Part shown: piece by piece, positions 1 to 6,019 of the stretch
How positions within the stretch are numbered: the first letter of the stretch is position 1
Layout: every line of letters starts with the position of its first letter
Source of the DNA: DATBMY01 sp036554605
Lineage (GTDB): Bacteria; Acidobacteriota; Blastocatellia; UBA7656
Direction: 5' to 3'
Length of the DNA: 9,985 bases
Assembly (NCBI GenBank): GCA_036554605.1
Contig: DATBMY010000226.1
Location: 1-9,985, forward strand
Notes under the pieces: generated by a model
The model's database searches: none
Seen by the model: the letters and a program-made list of their open reading frames with translations, nothing else
What the model was told of the DNA's origin: nothing
Translations under genes and position numbers: made by a program

Positions 1-923
1 AATCGCCTTTCTATCGCATGGACCGGGTGCGCACGCCGACGATAATCTTCTTCGGGACCGAAGACAAACAGGTGCCGACGCAGCAAGGGTGGCTGCACTA
101 TCGCGCGCTGCAGCAACTGGGCAAGACCGATGTTCGCTTCGTACTCTTTCCGGGCGAGGGCCACGGGCTGCAAAAGCTCGTCCACCAGCGCCGCAAGATC
201 GAAGAGGAGATGGCATGGCTCGACCGCCATCTTTTCAAAACGCTTAAGGAAGAGGACGCGGCGCTGAAGGCCGACTCGCCGCTCGCGGTGGCGCTCAAGC
301 TCCGAAGCGCACGCGCTGACGGCTCGCGCTTCGGAGTGATGGCGAAAGGCCATATAGTTCCCGAAGTCGTGCGTCACGAGGGGCTCGAATTGGGCCGCTT
401 CGAGGTGACGCGAGCGCAGTATGCCGAGTTCGATAAGAGCTACCGGGTCGAACCGGGCAAAGAGAATTATCCGGCAAATAACATTACCTTCGCGCAGGCT
501 CGCGCCTATTGCGAATGGCTGAGCAGGTTGACCGGGCAGAATTACAGGCTCGCGACCGAAGCGGAAGCCGGCCAGTTGTACGCCGCGCCGTCGGGGCCTG
601 AGAACACGCTCGACTACTGGGCGGGCTACGCGCTTAATCCCGAAGACGCCTTGCGACTGCAAAAGAAGATCGTCGAGCTTGGCCAGCGCGCGCCGCTGCT
701 AAAAGAGGTCGGCGCATTCAAGGGCGCGGGACCGGATGAGCTTGTGTTCGATCTGGGCGGCAACGTCGCCGAGTGGGTCATTGCCAAAGACGGAACGGGG
801 CGCGCCGCCGGCGGGAGCGCCGATACCCCGGTGGACGCAAAACTGCGCACGCGCACGCCCGCGCTCGAATACACCGGCTTTCGAGTAGTCAGGGGTCAGG
901 GGCCGGGGGCCGGGGGTCAGTAG
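1..923 (+). CDS. S9 prolyl-oligopeptidase C-terminus fused to FGE/SUMF1-like domain (5' partial)
   Basis: The frame is open to the left edge (first full codon at 3, reading SPFYR before the Met at 18), so the N-terminus lies outside the window. Numbering from that Met, residues 1-75 are the end of an alpha/beta-hydrolase S9 peptidase. GTED (Asp16) and PGEGH (His49) sit where the catalytic Asp and His of prolyl oligopeptidases lie; the Ser would be upstream. Residues about 110-293 match a formylglycine-generating-enzyme-like fold: FEVTRAQYAEF, AYCEWLSRLTG, YRLATEAE, DLGGNVAEW and the terminal GFRVVR. The only cysteine seen is Cys165, so the copper-binding cysteine pair of true FGE is absent and the domain is probably structural or ligand-binding. 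The last residues (GQGPGAGGQ) come from a G-rich repeat, not from the domain. Likely a secreted or periplasmic peptidase, although no signal peptide is visible because the start is missing. Confidence 0.85.
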   Translation, partial: SPFYRMDRVRTPTIIFFGTEDKQVPTQQGWLHYRALQQLGKTDVRFVLFPGEGHGLQKLVHQRRKIEEEMAWLDRHLFKTLKEEDAALKADSPLAVALKLRSARADGSRFGVMAKGHIVPEVVRHEGLELGRFEVTRAQYAEFDKSYRVEPGKENYPANNITFAQARAYCEWLSRLTGQNYRLATEAEAGQLYAAPSGPENTLDYWAGYALNPEDALRLQKKIVELGQRAPLLKEVGAFKGAGPDELVFDLGGNVAEWVIAKDGTGRAAGGSADTPVDAKLRTRTPALEYTGFRVVRGQGPGAGGQ

Positions 924-995
924 TTGGTGGTCGCTGAGATAGTATTTGAAATCTCAACTAGCATATTTGAAATACAGGAAACCCTGACCCCTGAC
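888..995. repeat. Inverted repeat with 14-bp perfect arms between convergent genes
   Basis: GTCAGGGGTCAGGG at 888-901 is exactly complementary to CCCTGACCCCTGAC at 982-995. The loop contains a second G-rich block, GAGAT/ATCTC (936-940/951-955) and two copies of TATTTGAAAT (943-952, 964-973). The left arm lies inside the end of the upstream coding sequence. It sits between convergent genes and could terminate transcription from either side, but no T-tract follows. It resembles REP-type intergenic elements built from a repeated TCAGGGG word. Confidence 0.7.
892..916 (+). other. Potential G-quadruplex overlapping the 3' end of the peptidase gene
   Basis: Four G-runs (892-895, 899-902, 905-909, 912-916) are separated by loops of 3, 2 and 2 bases, a textbook quadruplex pattern. 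It is on the coding strand and ends 4 bases before the TAG stop (921-923), so it would form in the mRNA. It competes with the inverted-repeat hairpin that uses part of the same G-runs. Confidence 0.55.
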
Positions 996-1004
996 CACTG
1001 ATTT

Positions 1005-1385
1005 CTAGCTTGCGACCTTGAGGGTCATCTTATCGCGGGGGCATACGCATAAAGGGATGTTATAGCGCTTGATCTTGTAGTTAAGCGTGGTGAGATTTAT
1101 GCCGAGCAGTTGAGCGGCGCGGGTCTGGTGCCCGTGCGTCTGTTCGAGCGCCCGCTGTATGAGGGAGACCTCGAAGCGGCGCACTTCATCGACAAGGCTG
1201 ATCCCGCAGCTCATATCCTTATCAGCGGCATCCTTGAGCGCCTTGACTTCGTCGAGCAGAGTCATCACCACGTCCTGAAGAAGACCTATCTTTGCCTCGA
1301 CGGCCGCTTCTTCATTCGGACGACGCTCGGCAATCGCGCCCAGCAGTTCCAGCTTCTGTCTCAACTCTTCCGTCACCACTTGCAT
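1005..1385 (-). CDS. Small Fis-type helix-turn-helix DNA-binding protein
   Basis: The 126-residue protein ends in a Fis/NtrC-C-terminal type domain (residues about 67-110). It has the pattern EVRRFEVSLIQRALEQTHG, then a helix-turn-helix HQTRAAQLLGINLTTLNYKIKRY. Residues 1-55 are a hydrophilic, probably helical or coiled-coil segment, suggesting a dimer. No AAA+ or receiver domain is present, so unlike NtrC it cannot itself activate sigma-54 polymerase and is more likely a DNA-binding or architectural regulator. The start at 1385 is backed by a GGGGGTGA ribosome-binding site (1390-1397) four bases upstream. It is divergent from the kinase-like gene and convergent with the peptidase gene. The 274-bp divergent region is a natural place for it to bind, but this is inference. 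Confidence 0.85.
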   Translation of the reverse strand: MQVVTEELRQKLELLGAIAERRPNEEAAVEAKIGLLQDVVMTLLDEVKALKDAADKDMSCGISLVDEVRRFEVSLIQRALEQTHGHQTRAAQLLGINLTTLNYKIKRYNIPLCVCPRDKMTLKVAS

Positions 1386-1409
1386 AATGTCACCCCCGCT
1401 TGGGCAACG

Positions 1410-1437
1410 ATTTTACCTGAGCGGCGTTACGGGGCAA
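1410..1437 (-). promoter_or_regulatory. Candidate sigma70-like promoter for the Fis-type gene
   Basis: On the minus strand TTGCCC (1437-1432) and TAAAAT (1415-1410) are 16 bp apart, upstream of the start at 1385. This is a pattern match only; the -35 box matches the consensus at four of six positions. Confidence 0.35.
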
Positions 1438-1506
1438 CAAAGGCGTGACGAAACGCCATATACGAGGGGCGAAACGGACTGTGAGGCGTTCGACTGAAGA
1501 AAGCGG

Positions 1507-1520
1507 AATTCTATAGAATT
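1507..1520. promoter_or_regulatory. 14-bp perfect palindrome in the divergent intergenic region
   Basis: AATTCTATAGAATT is a perfect palindrome in the 274-bp region between the divergent Fis-type and kinase-like genes. A second, looser inverted repeat CCGGAA/TTCCGG follows at 1530-1535/1549-1554. Either could be an operator for a dimeric regulator. I see no convincing promoter for the kinase-like gene in the rest of 1386-1659. Confidence 0.4.
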
Positions 1521-1659
1521 GCTTTTGCGCCGGAATATTACGGGACTCTTCCGGGATTGTTCGATAAGAAATGCGCTTTCGCGAGACACGAGAACGCGGC
1601 CACGAACAGCTCGACAGAGTTATTATTGATTAAACCGGGCGGGCGGGATTAAAGTCGAC

Positions 1660-4023
1660 ATGAGCAGGCTTCCGGGGGCAAGCTTTGTGATTTCAGAAGT
1701 AATTTCCCACTATCGCATTCTCGACAGGTTAGACGGCGCCGGGTTAGGAGAGCTGTACCTGGCCGAAGACACGCGATTGGGGCGAAAGGTCGTGCTGAGG
1801 TTATTGCCCGCATCCTACGAGTACGATTCGAAGCGCCGGGCCGATTTTATACAGCAAGCCCGGACGGCCGCCGCGCTGCGCTCGCCAAACATCGTGCTCA
1901 TATACGACATAGGCGAAGAGGGCGATTATATATTCATCGTCCGGGAATACGTCGAAGGCGAGATACTCGCCGAGCGGCTCGCGCGCGGGGCGCTGGAGCC
2001 GCGAGAGGCGGTCGGGGTCGCGGCGCAAATAGCCGAGGCTTTAGACGCCGCGCACACGCAGGGGGTGTTGCACCGCGAGTTAAAAAGCTCGAACGTCGTT
2101 ATAGACAACCGGGGACATGCGAAGGTGCTCGACTTCGGGCTGTCGCGCATCGGCGACCTCAGCAATAAGGAATCAGGGCCGAATGATCAGACGGCCAAGC
2201 TCGGGCGCGAGACGATAATCGATCACGCGAGCGCGAGCGTCAACCACCTCGCGCCCGAACAGGCGCTGGGCCGCGAGATTGACGCGCGCTCGGATATATT
2301 CTCGCTCGGCGCGCTCTTTTATAAAATGCTGACCGGGCGGCTGCCGTTCGAGGGCCGGAACCAGACGGAGATCATAGACCGCATACTTCACAGCGAAGCG
2401 CCCTCTTTAAAAAACATTAACTACAGCGCGCCGCTGGAGCTAGGGAGGATCGTTAGCAAGTGTCTCGAAAAAGAGCCGGAGCGTCGCTACCAGTCGGCTG
2501 CCGAATTGCTCACGGACCTGCGCAACCTTCAGCGCGACAGCGACTCGGGCGCGGTAGAAGGCAAGGCGAGGAAGACCTCCGTGATGCATGCCGGCAGCGC
2601 GCGCCGTCGCGCTTCGTCAAAAGCGATAACGTCGCTCGCCGTCCTGCCTTTCGCCAACGTGACGAGCGACCCCGATGTCGAATATCTGTCCGACGGCATA
2701 ACCGAGAATATAATCAACAACCTCTCGCAACTGCCGAAGCTGCGCGTTATGGCGCGCAGCACCGTCTTTCGCTACAAGTCGAACCGGGCCGCGGCGCGCG
2801 CCGAGCCGCCGGACCCGCTGCTGGTAGGGCGCGAGCTTGAAGTGGAGGCGGCTCTTGCCGGGAGGCTCGTAGTCCGGGGCAATAATCTCATCATCAGCGC
2901 CGAGCTTGTAGACACGGCGGACGGCGCGCATCTGTGGGGAGCGAATTACAACCGGAGGCTCTCCGACATATTCGCCATTCAGGAAGAGATAGCGAGCGAT
3001 ATAACCCATGGCCTCAAGCTCAAGCTGAGCGGCGCGGAAAAGAAGCGGTTGAAGAAACGGCATACCGAAAGCCCCGGCGCTTACCAGCTATATCTGAAGG
3101 GGCGCTATCATTGGAACAAGCGCACGCGCGAGGGGCTTGAGCGCGGAATAGAGTATTTCAAGATGGCGATTTCGGAGGACTCCCGTTATGCCCTGGCATA
3201 CGCGGGGCTTGCCGACTGCTACACGATGCTCATATGGCATAATATCGCGCCGCCGGCCGGGATGCTTCCCAGGGCGAAGGCGGCGGCCGAACGGGCGCTC
3301 ACGCTCGACGACCAGCTCGCCGAAGCGCATGCCTCGATGGGCGCGGTCAACGAAGCCGAATGGGATTGGGCGGCGGCCGAGGGCGCATTTCGCCGCGCGG
3401 TCGGGCTCAATCCTAATTACGCGACGGCCCATCAGTGGTATGCGACGTACCTATCCTACCTGACGCGCTTTAGCGAAGCGATAGAAGAGATGGAGAAGGC
3501 CCAGGAGCTTGACCCGTTATCGAGCGTCATCAACACCGAGCTAGGGTGGATACTCTACGCCTCTCGCCAGATCGAATCCGCCATAGACCAGTATCGCGCG
3601 ACTATAGGGCTCGACCCGGATTTCGCGCTCGCGCATTACCGGCTGGCCGAGGCTTACAAGCAGCTGGGCAGGTTTGATGAAGCCATCGAAGAGATTGAGC
3701 TTGCCATAAAACTCTCGGGCCGTAGCACCCACATGGTCGCGCGGCTCGGCCATGCATACGCCGTCGCGGGCCGGACCCGCGAGGCGCGAAGTGTGCTTGC
3801 CGAGATCATAGAGCTTTCGACGCGCCAGTACGTTTCGCCCTTCGAGATCGCGTTAATCTATGTCGGGCTCGGCGAAAACGAAGAGGCATTCGAGTGGCTC
3901 GAGCGCGCCTACGACGACCGCTCAAGCTGGCTCGCGTTCTTAAGGATCGAGCTGGTACTCGACCCGCTGCGCGACGACCCTAGATTCAAGGACCTGCTTC
4001 ATCGCGTCAACCTTCCCGGATGA
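1660..4023 (+). CDS. Kinase-like (predicted pseudokinase) - TolB/FlgO-like - TPR protein
   Basis: A 787-residue cytoplasmic signalling protein with no transmembrane segment. Residues about 16-290 have the Ser/Thr kinase fold: HYRILDRL, DFG (158-160), Asn145 of the catalytic loop, HLAPEQ, DARSDIFSLG and a terminal ERRYQSAAELL. Key positions are changed: VAIK Lys is Arg47, the helix-C Glu is Gln66, HRD is HRE (Glu140), and the P+1 GT motif is missing (SASVNHLAPE). Residues about 322-455 form a TolB/FlgO-like domain (SLAVLPFANVTSD, YLSDGITENIINNLSQL), and 472-750 carry TPR repeats with a typical SWLAFLRIELVLDPLRDDPRF ending split over two helices. Family members usually pair an active kinase with TPRs; here phosphotransfer is doubtful, so a scaffold or sensor role is inferred. 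ATG 1660 lacks a clear Shine-Dalgarno; GTG 1687 (VISEVISHYRI) would match the family's usual N-terminus better. Confidence 0.88.
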   Translation: MSRLPGASFVISEVISHYRILDRLDGAGLGELYLAEDTRLGRKVVLRLLPASYEYDSKRRADFIQQARTAAALRSPNIVLIYDIGEEGDYIFIVREYVEGEILAERLARGALEPREAVGVAAQIAEALDAAHTQGVLHRELKSSNVVIDNRGHAKVLDFGLSRIGDLSNKESGPNDQTAKLGRETIIDHASASVNHLAPEQALGREIDARSDIFSLGALFYKMLTGRLPFEGRNQTEIIDRILHSEAPSLKNINYSAPLELGRIVSKCLEKEPERRYQSAAELLTDLRNLQRDSDSGAVEGKARKTSVMHAGSARRRASSKAITSLAVLPFANVTSDPDVEYLSDGITENIINNLSQLPKLRVMARSTVFRYKSNRAAARAEPPDPLLVGRELEVEAALAGRLVVRGNNLIISAELVDTADGAHLWGANYNRRLSDIFAIQEEIASDITHGLKLKLSGAEKKRLKKRHTESPGAYQLYLKGRYHWNKRTREGLERGIEYFKMAISEDSRYALAYAGLADCYTMLIWHNIAPPAGMLPRAKAAAERALTLDDQLAEAHASMGAVNEAEWDWAAAEGAFRRAVGLNPNYATAHQWYATYLSYLTRFSEAIEEMEKAQELDPLSSVINTELGWILYASRQIESAIDQYRATIGLDPDFALAHYRLAEAYKQLGRFDEAIEEIELAIKLSGRSTHMVARLGHAYAVAGRTREARSVLAEIIELSTRQYVSPFEIALIYVGLGENEEAFEWLERAYDDRSSWLAFLRIELVLDPLRDDPRFKDLLHRVNLPG

Positions 4024-4054
4024 ATGCCCGCCATGTCGTTATTGCGTATGTAGT

Positions 4055-4082
4055 TTGCCTCGCGAACCCCTGATGGTATAAT
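4055..4082 (+). promoter_or_regulatory. Candidate sigma70-like promoter for the mini-lipoprotein
   Basis: TTGCCT (4055-4060) and a perfect TATAAT (4077-4082) are 16 bp apart. Transcription would begin near 4089, giving a leader of about 130 nt before the GTG at 4220. It lies 30-60 bp after the kinase-like gene, for which I see no terminator. Confidence 0.5.
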
Positions 4083-4088
4083 GCCCGC

Positions 4089-4219
4089 TCCATAGCACTA
4101 CAAGTCCCGCAGGTCAGTCTCCTGCGAACAGCAGTAACCAAAGTCGTACCTCAATAGATCCGCGGGCAACGTCTGGCGCGTTGCCGGTATTGACACTTCC
4201 TATACAAGGAGAAAGAAAA
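4089..4219 (+). promoter_or_regulatory. Structured 5' leader with two 7-nt-loop hairpins
   Basis: Two clean stem-loops lie in the leader: CGCAGG/CCTGCG (4108-4113/4121-4126) and GGCAACG/CGTTGCC (4165-4171/4179-4185). Each has a 7-base loop. No T-tract follows either, so they are not intrinsic terminators. A ribosome-binding site AAGGAG (4206-4211) sits 8 bases before the GTG start. This could be a regulatory leader or a small RNA; it matches no riboswitch family I recognise. Confidence 0.4.
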
Positions 4220-4351
4220 GTGAAGAAAAATCTCAGGCTTATCGCAATCGCGAGCTTACTGGCGCTGTCATTCTTTATGAGCGCCTGCGGCGGTAGTGAA
4301 ACGAACGCAAACAACAGCAACCGGGCGAACGCCAACCGGCCAGCGTCCTAG
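4220..4351 (+). CDS. 43-residue lipoprotein
   Basis: A short gene starting at GTG 4220, with AAGGAG eight bases upstream, and ending at TAG 4349-4351. The product begins MKKNLRLIAIASLLALSFF, a classic positively charged plus hydrophobic signal peptide. It reaches a lipobox-like MSAC at residues 20-23, so Cys23 would be lipidated after cleavage by signal peptidase II. The mature peptide is only 21 residues, Asn/Ala-rich (CGGSETNANN then NRANANRPAS) and has no domain. It is bracketed by its own promoter and a strong hairpin terminator, so it is probably expressed as a single-gene transcript. The role is unknown; entericidin-like or envelope-anchored tiny lipoproteins are possible analogies by size only. 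Confidence 0.75.
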   Translation: MKKNLRLIAIASLLALSFFMSACGGSETNANNSNRANANRPAS

Positions 4352-4364
4352 GAGTGAAATAAAA

Positions 4365-4461
4365 CCGTGACAAGTGAACTGTGACGAGTGACAAGAGAAC
4401 TGCCAATTCTCGTTCCTTCTTGTAACTTGTCACAGTTTACTTGTCACGGCTATTTTTTTTT
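4365..4461. terminator. Very long hairpin (31-bp arms) with T-tract
   Basis: The arms 4365-4395 and 4419-4449 are complementary at 28 of 31 positions. A smaller GAGAA/TTCTC hairpin sits in the loop region (4395-4399/4407-4411), and nine T residues follow at 4453-4461. This ends the lipoprotein transcript and separates it from the sigma-factor operon. The arms are built from the recurring words GTGACAAG and GTGACGAG, and are far longer than a normal terminator needs, which suggests a REP-like repeat used as a terminator. Confidence 0.8.
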
Positions 4462-4469
4462 GGCTTTCT

Positions 4470-4497
4470 GGAACTTTTCGGGCCCGCCGCGGGAATC
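4470..4497 (+). promoter_or_regulatory. Candidate ECF-type promoter of the sigma/anti-sigma operon
   Basis: GGAACTTTT at 4470-4478 matches the GGAAC core of ECF -35 elements. The expected -10 position falls near 4491-4497 (GGGAATC), ahead of the start at 4539 or 4548. ECF factors often control their own genes, so autoregulation is plausible. The -10 match is weak. Confidence 0.35.
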
Positions 4498-4538
4498 ATC
4501 AATGGCGGCAGGACCGGAGAGACTGCTCGAAACAACGA

Positions 4539-5171
4539 ATGCAAGTGATGGATTCTGCTACAACCCTCAGCGACGAAGAGCTGCTGCGACTGATGCGGGC
4601 AGGTGAAGAGACGGCGCTCACTACGCTTTACCGCCGCAGGCAGGCGGGCATATACCGCTTCGCCCTGCAAATGAGCGGCTCCAGGGCTGTCGCGGAAGAC
4701 GTGACCCAGGAAGTTTTCATGGCGCTTATACGCGAATCGGACAAGTATGACCCCGATAAAGGGACGCTCGCCGCATACCTGTACGGCATAGCCCGCAATC
4801 AGGTCTTGCGCCGGCTCGAACGCGAGCGCGTATTCGTCCCGCTTAACGATTCGGGAGAAGACGCGGAAGCGCCCGCGGCGTCAAATCTCGCGGCCCAGCC
4901 GGACCCGCTGGGAGATTTGACGCGCAACGAGATGATCGAGGCCGTCAGACAGGCGGTGCTTGCGCTTCCGGCCCATTATCGCGAAGTCGTGGTGCTTTGC
5001 GAGCTGAGCGAGATGAGTTACGCCGAGGCGGCCGAAGTGATAGGCTGCGCAATCGGCACCGTTCGATCACGGCTACACCGGGCGCGGCATATGTTGATTG
5101 AAAGGCTGCGCGGTATAGATGATAAGGATTCGACGCCCGAGTTGATGAATCCTGCAAGGTGTTTCGCATGA
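4539..5171 (+). CDS. ECF-family RNA polymerase sigma factor
   Basis: A 210-residue sigma-70 family protein with only regions 2 and 4. Region 2 spans about residues 24-96, with AEDVTQEVFMALI (core-binding region 2.2) and GTLAAYLYGIARNQVLRRLER (helices that read and melt the -10). A variable acidic linker (about 100-125) follows. Region 4 spans about 128-190, with LPAHYREVVVLCELSEMSYAEAA and the -35-reading helix-turn-helix IGCAIGTVRSRLHRARHML. It would direct RNA polymerase to a stress or envelope regulon. ATG 4539 and ATG 4548 (MDSATTLSDEELL) are both possible starts and neither has a strong ribosome-binding site. Its TGA overlaps the next start as ATGA, which is the usual coupling with a cognate anti-sigma factor. 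The C-terminus, about 20 residues beyond region 4, carries no recognisable motif. Confidence 0.93.
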   Translation: MQVMDSATTLSDEELLRLMRAGEETALTTLYRRRQAGIYRFALQMSGSRAVAEDVTQEVFMALIRESDKYDPDKGTLAAYLYGIARNQVLRRLERERVFVPLNDSGEDAEAPAASNLAAQPDPLGDLTRNEMIEAVRQAVLALPAHYREVVVLCELSEMSYAEAAEVIGCAIGTVRSRLHRARHMLIERLRGIDDKDSTPELMNPARCFA

Positions 5172-5956
5172 ACTGTCAAGAATTTGAGGCGCATACTATA
5201 GACCTTGCGCGCGAGCGGCTTATGGATGCCGGCGCGCGGCAAACGGCGAACGCCCACGCGGAAAGCTGCGCGCGATGCGCCGCCAGGCTCGCGGACGAAA
5301 GGGCGCTCACGGCGGGACTTGCACGAGTGGCTGCAAGCGGAGATGTAGAAGAAGCCCCGGCGCGCATAGAAGCTTTGCTGCTTGATGCATTCCGAGCAAG
5401 CCGGACATCTTCGCTTGCGCCGGTCACGCCCCACAACGCGCCGCGCCGGCTCTCGCTCTGGTGGATCGCGGCGGCGGCGGCAATAATCGTCATAGCTTTT
5501 ATCACCGCGCTGCAACTCAAGGGCGACGACGCGATAGTCGAGCAGCGGGCAACGCAAGAAAAGATAGAATCAGCGCCCGCGCCATCCTCGCGGCCCGCGC
5601 CCCTTGTCCCTCTAGACAAACAGGGGGTTCAAAAAGAGCAGCCCGTAGTTGAGAATGTAAATCACAGGTCGCGCCGGGCTGAAAGCAGGCGCGGCGCGCT
5701 CAATCGCAAGCCGAAGCCGGCCGCCACGCCCGTTCCACAAGAAGCGACCGAAATAGCAACCGAGTTCATATCGCTCACCGGGGCCGGGAGCCTCGTCGAA
5801 CCCGACGGCGGCCAGATCGTACGTGTAGAGCTGCCGCGCGCGGCGCTCCTGTCGTTCGGGCTGCCGATGAATATGGAACGCGCCGACGAGCGAATAAAAG
5901 CTGACGTCATCGTAGGCAACGACGGGCTCGCGCGCGCAATAAGATTCGTCCGCTAA
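5168..5956 (+). CDS. Zinc-finger anti-sigma factor with one membrane span and a C-terminal extension
   Basis: A 262-residue membrane protein read from ATG 5168, which overlaps the sigma gene as ATGA and has AAGGTG (5156-5161) six bases upstream. GTG 5159 is in frame but lacks this spacing. The N-terminus has Cys3 and the HxxxCxxC motif of zinc anti-sigma (ZAS) domains at His30, Cys34 and Cys37, expected to hold the sigma factor inactive in the cytoplasm. A single transmembrane helix lies at about residues 97-117 (LWWIAAAAAIIVIAFITALQL split about its Ala run). Beyond it is a Pro/Arg-rich linker, then a conserved-looking extracytoplasmic end: FISLTGAGSLVEPDGGQIVR, LPRAALLSFGLPM and ending ARAIRFVR. 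That end is probably the sensory part. No protease-site motif is obvious. Confidence 0.9.
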   Translation: MNCQEFEAHTIDLARERLMDAGARQTANAHAESCARCAARLADERALTAGLARVAASGDVEEAPARIEALLLDAFRASRTSSLAPVTPHNAPRRLSLWWIAAAAAIIVIAFITALQLKGDDAIVEQRATQEKIESAPAPSSRPAPLVPLDKQGVQKEQPVVENVNHRSRRAESRRGALNRKPKPAATPVPQEATEIATEFISLTGAGSLVEPDGGQIVRVELPRAALLSFGLPMNMERADERIKADVIVGNDGLARAIRFVR

Positions 5957-6019
5957 AGGTGGCGGGCAGTTTTTATCCGGAATGCATCTATATGACCACC
6001 GAAGAAAGAGAGGAAGGCT

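Noticed and set aside
888..995. Inverted repeat as ends of a mobile element
   Set aside because: Only about 80 bp lie between the arms, there is no transposase and no clear target-site duplication; a REP-like element is simpler.
2617..3063. Minus-strand open frame inside the kinase-like gene
   Set aside because: Composition and position fit a shadow of the TolB-like coding region; no start signal or domain.
4101..4130. Stem-loop with a 7-base loop resembling a tRNA arm
   Set aside because: No acceptor stem, T-arm consensus or CCA context around it.
4190..4195. Perfect TTGACA box in the lipoprotein leader
   Set aside because: No -10 element at the right distance; a Shine-Dalgarno and start codon follow instead.
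4388..4606. Plus-strand open frame starting in the long hairpin
   Set aside because: It runs through the terminator and T-tract and overlaps the sigma gene start in another frame.
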